A DNA stretch of 6,406 nucleotides from an uncultured Carnobacterium sp. (GCA_937967765.1 CALCML010000195.1:1-6406), one strand, 5' to 3'; counted from the stretch's first letter, positions 1 to 6,355 are shown. Made by a program: numbers and translations. The notes: a model not told the origin generated them from the letters alone.

Positions 1-400
1 CCATTCCAGCCGTCCACATCGTGTTCCCAATAAAGATATCTTCTTTTGGAACAAATTGTTCAATCACTTCTTCATGTCCAATTCCATTGAGTAAGCAAAG
101 TACTCTTGTTTCATCATGAATCACTGGTTTCAAATCTGTTAGCATGCCTTCTAATTGCATTGCTTTTGTAAATAAAATAATCAGGTCACTCGTCATTGCT
201 TCTGTGACTTCACTTTGAAGTACTGCTGGCAACTTCACCACAACTTCTTCCCCATTATAGTTAGCCTTTAGTCCGTCTTTTTGGATGGCTTCCACATGAT
301 CTTTCCAACCATCTACCAAAAGTACTTCATGACCCGCTTGATGAAGCATTAATCCAAAGCGGCTTCCCATTGCACCAGCACCTGCGATTGTAATTTTCAT
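1..400 (-). CDS. panE: Ketopantoate reductase family protein (PanE/ApbA-like), 5' part only
   Basis: This is the N-terminal 133 residues of a 2-dehydropantoate 2-reductase family protein; the rest lies beyond base 1. The family reduces ketopantoate to pantoate with NADPH in the cytoplasm, a step toward pantothenate and CoA. Seen: the protein opens MKITIAGAGAMGS, a beta strand plus the GxGxxG dinucleotide-binding loop. FTKAMQL carries a lysine aligned with E. coli PanE Lys72, and LLNGIGHEE matches the conserved Asn98 region. The catalytic lysine and C-terminal domain fall outside the window. Two ATGs lie in tandem (401-403 and 398-400). I chose the second because it sits 7 nt after AGGAGG, against 4 nt for the first. 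The gene is divergent from a LysR-type regulator, which may control it. Lactic acid bacteria often carry several paralogues, and some reduce other 2-oxo acids, so the family is secure but the substrate is not. Confidence 0.88.
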   Translation of the reverse strand, partial: MKITIAGAGAMGSRFGLMLHQAGHEVLLVDGWKDHVEAIQKDGLKANYNGEEVVVKLPAVLQSEVTEAMTSDLIILFTKAMQLEGMLTDLKPVIHDETRVLCLLNGIGHEEVIEQFVPKEDIFIGNTMWTAGM

Positions 401-452
401 CATAATTCCTCCTTTATGTTTTAAAAACCTTATTGTTTCCGTCTTTATTCTT

Positions 453-473
453 TGTTACAATTATTCTATAACA
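453..473. promoter_or_regulatory. Inverted repeat TGTTA-N11-TAACA, candidate LysR-type operator
   Basis: The roughly 100-bp gap between the divergent panE-like and lysR genes contains a perfect 5-bp inverted repeat with an 11-bp spacer. This fits the T-N11-A dyad that LysR-type regulators usually bind. The right arm overlaps TATAAC (467-472), a 5/6 match to a -10 box for the lysR gene, although only a poor -35 (TTTATT, 444-449) sits at the right distance. Binding here would be expected to repress lysR and to influence the opposing gene. The repeat is seen; its role is inferred. A dyad this short can occur by chance in AT-rich DNA. Confidence 0.45.
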
Positions 474-501
474 CTTCACTTAAAAGAATAGGAGATGTCC
501 A

Positions 502-1389
502 ATGGATATTAAACACCTACACTACTTCATCAGTATCGTTGACCATGGCGGATATTCCAATGCCGCTCGTAGTTTATTCATTACGCAACCGACCCTTTCT
601 CAAACCATTAAAAAATTAGAATCCGAATTACATACTCCGCTTTTTATTCAGCAAACTAACAATAGTATTCGACTGACTGAAGCTGGACAGCTCTTATACG
701 ATAATGGTAAGAAAATCATTTCTTTGATGGAAGGGACTGTGGCTCAAATTCATGAACTCAATCAACCTCAAAAAGAAACGATTCGAATTGGGCTACCGAC
801 ACTTTTTGCGATCAAATTAATGCCTGAGTTCTCGCGTTTTATGATGTCGCATCCTTCGATTCACTTAACGATGGTGCAAGGCGGATCGCGTGATCTTCAA
901 ACTGCACTAGTGAATGAAGAAATCGACCTTGGTGTTCTATCCTTTCCAAAGATTGAATCCGATATTGTGATTGAACCATTCCAACAACATTTCGCTGGTT
1001 ATCAAGCGAGTCTTGTCGTTCCTAAAGGTCATCCCCTAGCTTCGAGAGACTCTATCACCTTTGAAGATTTGAAGGAGGAACGTTTTAGCACCTTATCTGA
1101 ACACTTTATGCTTGGAAAGTTATTACACCAACGCTCAGGACATTTTGGCTTCGAACCGAATATTGTTTATGTGGATGATAACTGGGAAGTTCTACTCGCT
1201 AGTCTTGCAACGTTTAACTCCGTTTGCATCATGGCTTTAGAGTACAAAGAATTTTACCCAGACGACAATCTTGTTTGGATTCCACTTCTGGATAAAAATG
1301 GATTTTTCCCAATCGGAGTTGCCTATCGTCCAAACGAGACTTATTCGCAAAACGTCTTAGAACTCATTGAATTATTACGAACTTTATAA
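502..1389 (+). CDS. LysR-type transcriptional regulator
   Basis: This is a 295-residue LysR-family DNA-binding regulator, the usual length for the family. Residues 1-60 form the winged helix-turn-helix, with the family pattern AARSLFITQPTLSQTIKKLE, and a linker helix follows to about residue 85. Residues about 91-293 match the periplasmic-binding-protein-like effector domain, starting at the typical ETIRIGLP strand. The ATG is preceded by GGAG (491-494) with 7 nt spacing. The gene is divergent from the panE-like gene and shares its short upstream region, the classic arrangement for a LysR regulator and its target. It converges on the aminopeptidase gene and ends about 90 bp before a shared terminator. 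The effector cannot be read from the sequence. Control of the panE-like gene and of itself is inferred from position only. Confidence 0.93.
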   Translation: MDIKHLHYFISIVDHGGYSNAARSLFITQPTLSQTIKKLESELHTPLFIQQTNNSIRLTEAGQLLYDNGKKIISLMEGTVAQIHELNQPQKETIRIGLPTLFAIKLMPEFSRFMMSHPSIHLTMVQGGSRDLQTALVNEEIDLGVLSFPKIESDIVIEPFQQHFAGYQASLVVPKGHPLASRDSITFEDLKEERFSTLSEHFMLGKLLHQRSGHFGFEPNIVYVDDNWEVLLASLATFNSVCIMALEYKEFYPDDNLVWIPLLDKNGFFPIGVAYRPNETYSQNVLELIELLRTL

Positions 1390-1482
1390 GGATTCCTCTG
1401 TTTTTATTGTACCTTCCTTGTGATTTTTTTACCAATTGATTTTTTTTATAGTTGTATTAGTTTTTCTTATAGAACAACAAAA

Positions 1483-1523
1483 AAGGAACGAACTTTTCTC
1501 AAAGTTCGTTCCTTATATTTTTT
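1483..1523. terminator. Bidirectional intrinsic terminator between lysR and the aminopeptidase gene
   Basis: A perfect 14-bp stem, AAGGAACGAACTTT (1483-1496) and AAAGTTCGTTCCTT (1501-1514), encloses a TCTC loop. On the plus strand it is followed by ATATTTTTT (1515-1523). On the minus strand the adjoining A-rich run (from 1474) reads as TTTTTTGTTGTT. It therefore fits a terminator for both converging transcripts. The preceding 1390-1482 stretch is T-rich on the plus strand and shows no gene or other convincing signal. Confidence 0.93.
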
Positions 1524-1534
1524 AATTCATTGAA

Positions 1535-2779
1535 CTAGATAGCCCAGTCCCCGTTACGGAAGATTGGAACAACTGTACCGTCTTCACGGATACCATCAAC
1601 GTTCATTTCTGGTCCACCGATCATGAAGTCCACGTGAACATCCGCACGGTTTAATCCAGCTTCTCTTAATTCTTCTTCAGTTTCGAAGTTTTCTCCACCT
1701 TTAACGCTTGTTGCATAAGCAGAACCGATTGCTAAGTGGTTTGATGCATTTTCATCAAATAATGTGTTGAAGAATGTAATTCCTGATTGTGAGATTGGTG
1801 ATGGGTCACTTACTAACGCTACTTCACCTAATCCACGAGCACCATTGTTTTCGAATACTAAGTCTTTCATTACTTGATCGCCTTTTTCAGCAGATACTTC
1901 TGTGATTTGACCGTCTTTGAAAGTTACTTTGATGCCTTCGATAATGTTTCCGTTGTAGCTTAATGGTTTTGTGCTTGATACATATCCGTCAGCTACGCGG
2001 AAATCAGGAGCTGAGAAGACTTCTTCTGTTGGCATATTTGCGATGAAGTGTTCTCCTTGAGCATTGATGCTTCCAGCACTTTCCCAAACATGGTTTTTAG
2101 GCATTCCAAGAGTTAAGTCTGTTCCTGGTGCAGTGTAGTGTAATTTCACGAATTGTTCTTTGTTTAAGATAGCTGCTTTTGCATCTAATTTTTCTTCATG
2201 CTCTTTCCATGCTGCCACTGGATCATCAGCGTAAACACGGCAAGTTTTGAAGATTTGATCCCATAATAAATCTACTGCTTCTTCATCAGTTGCTGCATTA
2301 GGGAAAACTTTCTTCGCCCATTCTTTACCAGCAGCTGATGCTACAGTCCAGCTCACTTTGTTGGCTTGTGTTGCTGTACGTAATGGTTTTAATGCAAGGC
2401 TTAATGCTTTTGTTGATTTTTGAAGACGTTCTGCTGATACACCAGCGAATGCATCTGGGTCGGCTGAGCGAACGTTTAAGCGGCTTGCTTTCTTTTCTAA
2501 TAAGTAGTTCATTTCTGCTACACGGTATTCTGGAACGTTTGTGATACGGTCTTCAGCAGCGTGTAATAAGCGTTCACGGCCTACAAAATCGTCAGCCCAT
2601 GATACGATTACTTCGCTTGCTCCGTGTGCGTAAGCTTCTTTTACTAATAAACGAGCTAAAGGTGCTTGGTCTACGTCAATCACAATATTCACTGTGTGAC
2701 CTGGTTGCACGTTAATCCCTGTTGAGATTAATAATTTAGCGTATTTTTCTAAGTTTTTATCGAAATCTTTTAATACCAT
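1535..2779 (-). CDS. pepS: M29-family metal-dependent aminopeptidase (PepS/AmpS-like)
   Basis: This 414-residue cytoplasmic aminopeptidase matches the usual M29 length (about 410). It removes N-terminal residues from peptides and likely serves peptide turnover. By the family, the site binds two metal ions (Zn, Co or Mn). The likely ligands, assigned by motif against characterised M29 enzymes, are Glu253 in NMPTEEVF, Glu319 in GARGLGEVALV, His348 in NASNHLAIG, and His382 and Asp384 in VHVDFM. Tyr355 in GSAY matches the conserved active-site tyrosine. All key residues are present and there is no signal peptide. The ATG follows GGAG with 8 nt spacing. The gene lies 44 bp after truA with no hairpin between, so read-through from truA is likely. 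A weak promoter is possible, with TATGAT as its -10 about 40 bp upstream. Transcription ends at the terminator at 1483-1523. Substrate preference cannot be read from the sequence. Confidence 0.95.
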   Translation of the reverse strand: MVLKDFDKNLEKYAKLLISTGINVQPGHTVNIVIDVDQAPLARLLVKEAYAHGASEVIVSWADDFVGRERLLHAAEDRITNVPEYRVAEMNYLLEKKASRLNVRSADPDAFAGVSAERLQKSTKALSLALKPLRTATQANKVSWTVASAAGKEWAKKVFPNAATDEEAVDLLWDQIFKTCRVYADDPVAAWKEHEEKLDAKAAILNKEQFVKLHYTAPGTDLTLGMPKNHVWESAGSINAQGEHFIANMPTEEVFSAPDFRVADGYVSSTKPLSYNGNIIEGIKVTFKDGQITEVSAEKGDQVMKDLVFENNGARGLGEVALVSDPSPISQSGITFFNTLFDENASNHLAIGSAYATSVKGGENFETEEELREAGLNRADVHVDFMIGGPEMNVDGIREDGTVVPIFRNGDWAI

Positions 2780-2823
2780 ATTGACACTCCTTTTAATATA
2801 ACTACCTTCATCCTATCATATTT

Positions 2824-3573
2824 CTAGTCGAAATTCTTATAAAACACTTCATCTAAGTATAGTCCATGCGCAGGCGCTGTTGGTCCTGCCGCATTTCGAT
2901 CCATCGCTTCTAGAATTTGCTTCATCTCTTCCACTTCACGTAAGCCGTCTCCAATTTGAAGCGCCGTTCCAACAAGAATTCGAACCATATTGTAAAGGAA
3001 CCCTTTCCCTTCAAACGTGAAAATCAATTCATCTCCCTGACGAGCCACTTCTGCTTTCGTGACCACTCGTACCTTAGAGTCTTTATCGCTTTTAGTCGAG
3101 CAAAAACTCGTGAAGTCGTGTTCTCCAATGACCGCTTCAAAGGCCTTATTGATGCGTTCGACATCCGTCTTGAATGGGTGATGCAACTCATATTGACGGC
3201 GGAACGGACTCTGCACAGCAGCAGTCGTTACTTTATAAATATATCGTTTCCCTGTCACACTATAGCGCGCGTGGAAGTCATCTGACACTGCTTCAGCCGA
3301 AACAATCCGAATCGACGTCGGTAATAAACTATTCATCGCACGAACAAGAGACGCTGCCTCGATGGTTTTGGGATAATCGATATGAACGACTTGACCGTTG
3401 GCATGCACCCCAGAATCAGTACGACCAGAACCACTGACAGGAATGTATTGGCCCTTTGTCATCTTCTTCAAGGCTTTATTCAGTTCTGCTTGAATGCTAT
3501 TCCCATTCTCTTGCACTTGAAATCCAACATAGGGCGTACCATCATATTGAATGACGAGTTTATATCGCTGCAT
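2824..3573 (-). CDS. truA: tRNA pseudouridine(38-40) synthase TruA
   Basis: TruA converts uridines 38, 39 and 40 of the tRNA anticodon arm to pseudouridine. The 249-residue protein begins MQRYKLVIQYDGTPYVGFQ, the typical family N-terminus. The catalytic aspartate is Asp53 in GSGRTDSGVHA. Further conserved blocks are KRYIYKV, GEHDFTSFC and GFLYNMVRILVG, so the enzyme looks complete. I chose the ATG at 3571-3573. An in-frame TTG at 3604-3606 would add 11 residues, but it lies inside the hairpin that terminates the ecf operon and precedes the family's usual start. The ATG has GAAGGG about 6 nt upstream. The gene follows ecfT by about 50 bp, a common order in Lactobacillales, and precedes the aminopeptidase gene by 44 bp. 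It ends with TAG. Its expression probably depends on read-through of the preceding terminator, or on a promoter inside ecfT that I did not identify. Confidence 0.96.
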   Translation of the reverse strand: MQRYKLVIQYDGTPYVGFQVQENGNSIQAELNKALKKMTKGQYIPVSGSGRTDSGVHANGQVVHIDYPKTIEAASLVRAMNSLLPTSIRIVSAEAVSDDFHARYSVTGKRYIYKVTTAAVQSPFRRQYELHHPFKTDVERINKAFEAVIGEHDFTSFCSTKSDKDSKVRVVTKAEVARQGDELIFTFEGKGFLYNMVRILVGTALQIGDGLREVEEMKQILEAMDRNAAGPTAPAHGLYLDEVFYKNFD

Positions 3574-3589
3574 CCTTTTCCCTTCTTTC

Positions 3590-3618
3590 AAAAAAGAGCT
3601 TGACAAGTCAAGCTCCTT
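3590..3618 (-). terminator. Intrinsic terminator between ecfT and truA
   Basis: The arms GAGCTTGAC (3596-3604) and GTCAAGCTC (3607-3615) are perfect complements. Allowing a 4-nt loop, this gives an 8-bp stem, extended by G·T and A-T pairs at its base. In the minus direction the stem is followed by TTTTTT (3590-3595), just after the ecfT stop at 3625-3627. The plus side also has a T-rich tail. It sits only about 20 bp before the truA start, so it probably lowers rather than abolishes downstream transcription. Confidence 0.82.
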
Positions 3619-3624
3619 ATTTTT

Positions 3625-4422
3625 TTATGCTTTTAATACAAATAATAAAATCGTTACGGCCACAAGGGATAATCCCGCAATGGCATCACGCATTTCATAA
3701 TTCAGAACACGGTACTTACTACGTCCGTCTCCGCCTTGGTATCCACGTGCTTCCATGGCTGTTGCCAAATCTTCGGCACGGTTTAAGGAACTAACAAACA
3801 GCGGAATTAAGATTGGGATAATCGCCTTCATTTGTTCGAAGAGATTTCCTTCTCCAAAATCAACCCCACGAGCTCGTTGCGCGTTCATAATCTTTTGTGC
3901 TTCGTCCATTAATGTTGGTACAAAACGCAGTGCAATAGATAACATTAATGCCACTTCATGCACTGGGAATTTCACAACCGCTAATGGTTTCATCACTGCT
4001 TCAATCGCGTCCGTTAATTGCAAAGGCGCGGTTGTTAATGTTAATAGTGTTGAGAATGAGATGATTAATACGAAACGTAAGAAGATGAAAATCGCATTAA
4101 TAATCCCTTCAGATGTTACTTGAATGAATCCCCATTGGAAGTAGACGTCTCCACCACTTGTAAACAAGATTTGGAGTGCTACCGTAAAGAGAATCACCCA
4201 AATCAACGGTTTAATCCCTTTCCAGAAGAATCCTAATGGAATCTTGGATAATAGTAATGCAATAAGCGTATAGGCAATTAATAAGCCATATGTCACCCAG
4301 TTATTTGCTAGGAAGATGACTAACACGAAGGCAAATGTCCCAATTAGTTTCGTTCTTGGATCAAGTTTATGAATCCATGAATTGCCTTGTAAGTAGCGAC
4401 CTAAAATAAGTTTATCGAGCAC
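3625..4422 (-). CDS. ecfT: ECF transporter transmembrane protein EcfT
   Basis: EcfT is the membrane scaffold of group II energy-coupling factor transporters. It joins the two ATPases to exchangeable S components that bind vitamins or metals. The 265-residue protein starts LDKLILGRYLQGNSWIHKLDPRTKL after the initiator, typical of the family. Hydrophobic membrane segments lie near residues 25-60 (probably two), 71-88, 108-133 and 248-264. The two Ala-Arg-Gly motifs of the coupling helices, RARGVDF (Arg185) and EARGYQG (Arg226), are both present; these dock into the ATPases. I chose GTG at 4420-4422 because GGAGG lies 8 nt upstream and homologues begin here. A TTG at 4453-4455 would add 11 residues and has less support. 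The start overlaps the ecfA2 stop by 11 bp, and its Shine-Dalgarno lies within ecfA2 codons, so translation is probably coupled. Confidence 0.95.
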   Translation of the reverse strand: MLDKLILGRYLQGNSWIHKLDPRTKLIGTFAFVLVIFLANNWVTYGLLIAYTLIALLLSKIPLGFFWKGIKPLIWVILFTVALQILFTSGGDVYFQWGFIQVTSEGIINAIFIFLRFVLIISFSTLLTLTTAPLQLTDAIEAVMKPLAVVKFPVHEVALMLSIALRFVPTLMDEAQKIMNAQRARGVDFGEGNLFEQMKAIIPILIPLFVSSLNRAEDLATAMEARGYQGGDGRSKYRVLNYEMRDAIAGLSLVAVTILLFVLKA

Positions 4423-5287
4423 TTGCGTCACCTCCGTTTTTCGAATGTGAAACAAGTAAGTCTGCTAAAGCTTCCAAGTTCATTGGACGAGCGTCTGTTT
4501 GGAACCCTTTTGCTTTTAGCTTTTCTACAAATTGAACAGTCGAAGGCAAGCCTAGTTGTTTTTCTTGTAACCAAGCTGCATCCGCAAATACTTCTTCAGG
4601 AGTCCCTGTTTTTACCACAGTCCCCTTTTCACACACAACCACGTAATCCGCATAATCGCTAACGTCATTCATTTGGTGGGTTACAAGGACGATTGTAATG
4701 CCTTTTTCGCGTTGGAGTTTTGCAAACATCTCCATCATCTCAAAACGACCTTTAGGATCTAATCCCGCTGTTGGTTCGTCTAAGACTAATACTTCTGGTT
4801 GCATCGCTAACACGCCAGCTATCGCTACACGTCGCATTTGTCCTCCAGATAAATCAAATGGGGACTTATGTAAGACCTCTTCAGGAAGTCCTACAATCTT
4901 TAGAGTTTCTTTCGCTAGCTGATTCGCTTCTTCCTCACTTGCTCCGAAGTTTTTTGGTCCAAAAGCAATATCCTTCTCAACGGTTTCTTCGAAGAGTTGT
5001 GATTCCGGAAATTGGAATACGATACCGACTTTTTGGCGCAGTGGCTTCAAGTCTTTATTGCTCGTTTCAGAATCTACTACTCGGTCTCCAAGTGTTACCG
5101 TACCAGTTGTTGGTTTTAGTAACGCATTTAAGTGTTGTAAAATAGTCGATTTCCCAGATCCTGTATGTCCGATGATGGCCGTGTACTTTCCTGATGGGAT
5201 ATTAAAGTTCACATCAAATAGCGCACGTGTCTCAAAAGGGGTATTTGCTTGGTATGCGAAATTTACTTCGTTAAAACGGATGTCCAT
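4412..5287 (-). CDS. ecfA2: ECF transporter ATP-binding protein EcfA2
   Basis: This is the second ATPase of the ECF energising module, acting at the inner membrane face as a heterodimer with EcfA1. The 291-residue protein has Walker A GHTGSGKST (40-48), Q-loop Gln92 in VFQFPESQLFEETV, signature LSGGQ (146-150), Walker B VLVLDEP with Glu171, D-loop GLDP and switch His204 in LVTHQMND. All catalytic elements are intact. A C-terminal extension of about 60 residues is usual for ECF ATPases. I chose the ATG at 5285-5287 (MDIRFNEV) because homologues start this way and GGTGG lies 7 nt upstream. The ATG at 5291-5293 adds only Met-Val and cannot be excluded. The start lies inside the end of ecfA1, and the stop overlaps ecfT, so the three genes form one coupled unit. 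Confidence 0.96.
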   Translation of the reverse strand: MDIRFNEVNFAYQANTPFETRALFDVNFNIPSGKYTAIIGHTGSGKSTILQHLNALLKPTTGTVTLGDRVVDSETSNKDLKPLRQKVGIVFQFPESQLFEETVEKDIAFGPKNFGASEEEANQLAKETLKIVGLPEEVLHKSPFDLSGGQMRRVAIAGVLAMQPEVLVLDEPTAGLDPKGRFEMMEMFAKLQREKGITIVLVTHQMNDVSDYADYVVVCEKGTVVKTGTPEEVFADAAWLQEKQLGLPSTVQFVEKLKAKGFQTDARPMNLEALADLLVSHSKNGGDASAR

Positions 5288-6114
5288 AACCATTCCACCA
5301 ACCCTTCTTCATCAAGATACGCTTCAGGAACTTCCAATCCCTTTTCGCGAAGTACTTCGATTAATTTCTCAGCAAACGGCACATCGAGTCCCTTTTCAAC
5401 AAGCTTCGTACCTAATTTGAAGATTTCTTCAGGAGTTCCGATTTGTTGAATTTGACCTTGTTCCATTAACACAATACGGTCCGCTTGTGCTGCTTCATCT
5501 AAATCATGTGTAATCGAAATGACCGTAATGTTTTTCTCTTTGTGTAATTTTTGAATTGTTCCGATAACTTCCATGCGTCCTTTAGGATCTAGCATAGAAG
5601 TGGCTTCATCGAGAATAATCACAGAAGGTTCTAAGGCTGTTACACCCGCAATCGCTACACGTTGCTTTTGCCCTCCTGATAGTCGTGCAGGTTCCTTCGT
5701 TCTGAAGTCACTCATTTTCACCATTTCAAGAACGCGAGTCACTCGCTCTAGCATTTCTTCTCGAGGGAGTCCGATATTTTCTAATCCGAAGGCAATGTCA
5801 TCCTCCACCGTTGTCCCAACAAATTGATTATCTGGATTTTGGAATACCATTCCTACTGCGCGTCTAGCGTCATATACTGTTTCATCGTTTAAGAGAACGC
5901 CATTAATCAGAACTTCTCCACTACCAGCTTCGATAAGACCATTCATGACTTTGGCTAATGTTGATTTCCCAGAACCATTATGACCGATAATGGCTAACCA
6001 TTCACCGCGTTCGACCTTTAAAGATACTCCAGCCAACGCTTCACGTTCATCCTCTTCATGATAACGATAATGGATGTTATTTAACTCAATAATTGTTGAT
6101 TGCAACGGGGACAC
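5263..6114 (-). CDS. ecfA1: ECF transporter ATP-binding protein EcfA1
   Basis: This is the first ATPase of the ECF module. From the GTG at 6112-6114 it is 283 residues: Walker A GHNGSGKST (44-52), Q-loop Gln92 in VFQNPDNQFVG, signature LSGGQ (145-149), Walker B VIILDEA with Glu170, D-loop LDP and switch His203 in ITHDLDEA. The ALAGVSLKVERGEW segment before Walker A is typical of EcfA1. The start is uncertain. The GTG is crowded by its own GGGG, whereas a TTG at 6103-6105 lies about 8 nt after AAAGGGG and would give a protein three residues shorter. The longest open frame (to 6198) adds 28 residues of AT-rich, leader-like sequence and is unlikely to be translated. A short GGGG-TGT-CCCC dyad covers the start. 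The gene overlaps ecfA2 by 25 bp and follows rplQ after a 240-bp structured leader. Confidence 0.95.
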   Translation of the reverse strand: MSPLQSTIIELNNIHYRYHEEDEREALAGVSLKVERGEWLAIIGHNGSGKSTLAKVMNGLIEAGSGEVLINGVLLNDETVYDARRAVGMVFQNPDNQFVGTTVEDDIAFGLENIGLPREEMLERVTRVLEMVKMSDFRTKEPARLSGGQKQRVAIAGVTALEPSVIILDEATSMLDPKGRMEVIGTIQKLHKEKNITVISITHDLDEAAQADRIVLMEQGQIQQIGTPEEIFKLGTKLVEKGLDVPFAEKLIEVLREKGLEVPEAYLDEEGLVEWLWTSVLTK

Positions 6115-6189
6115 CCCTTTCCCTTTTCCTATGTATGTATCAAAAATATGTATATATAAAAAAATACACTTTTTCATGATGAAGTGCTC
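6115..6189 (-). promoter_or_regulatory. AT-rich leader upstream of ecfA1, possible promoter or weak attenuator
   Basis: Read on the minus strand, this stretch carries a weak stem (CACTT paired with AAGTG, with TTCAT/ATGAA nested within). A U-rich TATTTTTTTATATATA follows, then an A/G-rich ribosome binding region. Two readings are possible. One is a promoter for the ecf operon, with -10 TTATAT or TATATA and a poor -35 (TTCATC, 3/6, spacing 18-19). The other is a weak terminator in the leader. The sequence does not decide between them. Confidence 0.3.
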
Positions 6190-6212
6190 TCCCGCCAATT
6201 GACTCGGCGGGA
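6190..6212. repeat. GC-rich hairpin in the ecfA1 leader
   Basis: The arms TCCCGCC (6190-6196) and GGCGGGA (6206-6212) are perfect 7-bp complements around a 9-nt loop. They stand out in otherwise AT-rich DNA. No T-tract follows directly on either strand, so it is not a standard intrinsic terminator by itself. It could be an RNA processing or stability element, part of a regulatory leader, or a protein site. Confidence 0.6.
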
Positions 6213-6244
6213 AAACAACGAGCTAGACTAAATAATCTGAGAAA

Positions 6245-6270
6245 GAATAAGGCTACCTGTTCAGTAGCCC
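6245..6270 (-). terminator. Candidate terminator of the rplQ (alpha) operon
   Basis: On the minus strand GGCTAC and GTAGCC (arms 6264-6269 and 6251-6256) form a 6-bp stem around a 7-nt loop, followed by TTATTCTTTCT. The T-tract is interrupted, so termination may be partial. It lies about 90 bp after the rplQ stop and is the best terminator candidate in the gap. The hairpin also contains the stop codon of the micro-ORF at 6253-6330. Confidence 0.5.
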
Positions 6271-6330
6271 CAGACTTTCCATCTTAATAAGCAAGATGAT
6301 TATTACCATCATGACGCTCTTTTCAACCAT
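6253..6330 (-). CDS. Possible 25-codon hydrophobic micro-ORF (doubtful)
   Basis: An ATG at 6328-6330 opens a 25-codon frame that ends in TAG. It has a charged start (MVEKS), a hydrophobic core (MMVIIILLIKM) and a polar end (ESLGLLNR). This layout resembles small membrane peptides, including some type I toxins, but I recognise no family. There is no good ribosome binding site for the first ATG. An inner ATG (6307-6309) has a weak AAGAG 7 nt upstream. The stop and last codons lie inside the hairpin at 6251-6269. It may well be a chance frame in a terminator region and is listed so it can be tested. Confidence 0.15.
   Translation of the reverse strand: MVEKSVMMVIIILLIKMESLGLLNR
6280..6298. repeat. 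Small hairpin in the rplQ-ecfA1 gap
   Basis: CATCTT (6280-6285) and AAGATG (6293-6298) are perfect complements around a 7-nt loop. No T-tract follows on the minus strand. It is one of four dyads in the 240-bp leader and has no clear role alone. Confidence 0.4.
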
Positions 6331-6345
6331 CGAAAAGTGTTCGAT
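6329..6345. repeat. Hairpin just after rplQ
   Basis: ATCGAA (6329-6334) and TTCGAT (6340-6345) form a 6-bp stem with a 5-nt loop. On the minus strand it can be extended through TTCA/TGAA pairing past a small bulge. It lies about 8 bp after the tandem rplQ stops. It lacks a T-tract, so a role as a 3'-end stability or processing element is possible but not shown. Confidence 0.4.
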
Positions 6346-6355
6346 TGAATGTTTA

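Noticed and set aside
3574..3606. TTG-initiated 11-residue extension of truA
   Set aside because: It lies within the ecfT terminator hairpin, and the TruA family normally starts at the MxRYKL motif, which has its own Shine-Dalgarno.
3755..4123. Plus-strand open frame of about 120 codons opposite ecfT
   Set aside because: It is antisense to a well-supported gene, has no recognisable domain, and is explained by the codon bias of ecfT. The same holds for plus-strand frames opposite truA, ecfA2, ecfA1 and the aminopeptidase gene.
6115..6198. N-terminal extension of ecfA1 by 28 residues (including an inner ATG giving MKKCIFLYIHIF)
   Set aside because: The extension is AT-rich leader sequence overlapping the weak stem and U-run. 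The conserved ATPase domain starts after the GTG/TTG near 6112, and the extra residues do not resemble EcfA1 homologues.
6199..6236. Plus-strand promoter (TTGACT at 6199-6204) for an antisense RNA to the micro-ORF
   Set aside because: No good -10 box lies 16-18 bp downstream; the nearest candidates have wrong spacing or poor matches.
6190..6270. T-box or vitamin riboswitch before the ecf operon
   Set aside because: I found no T-box consensus such as GGGTGGNACCGCG and no recognised riboswitch core. The dyads alone do not support a named class.
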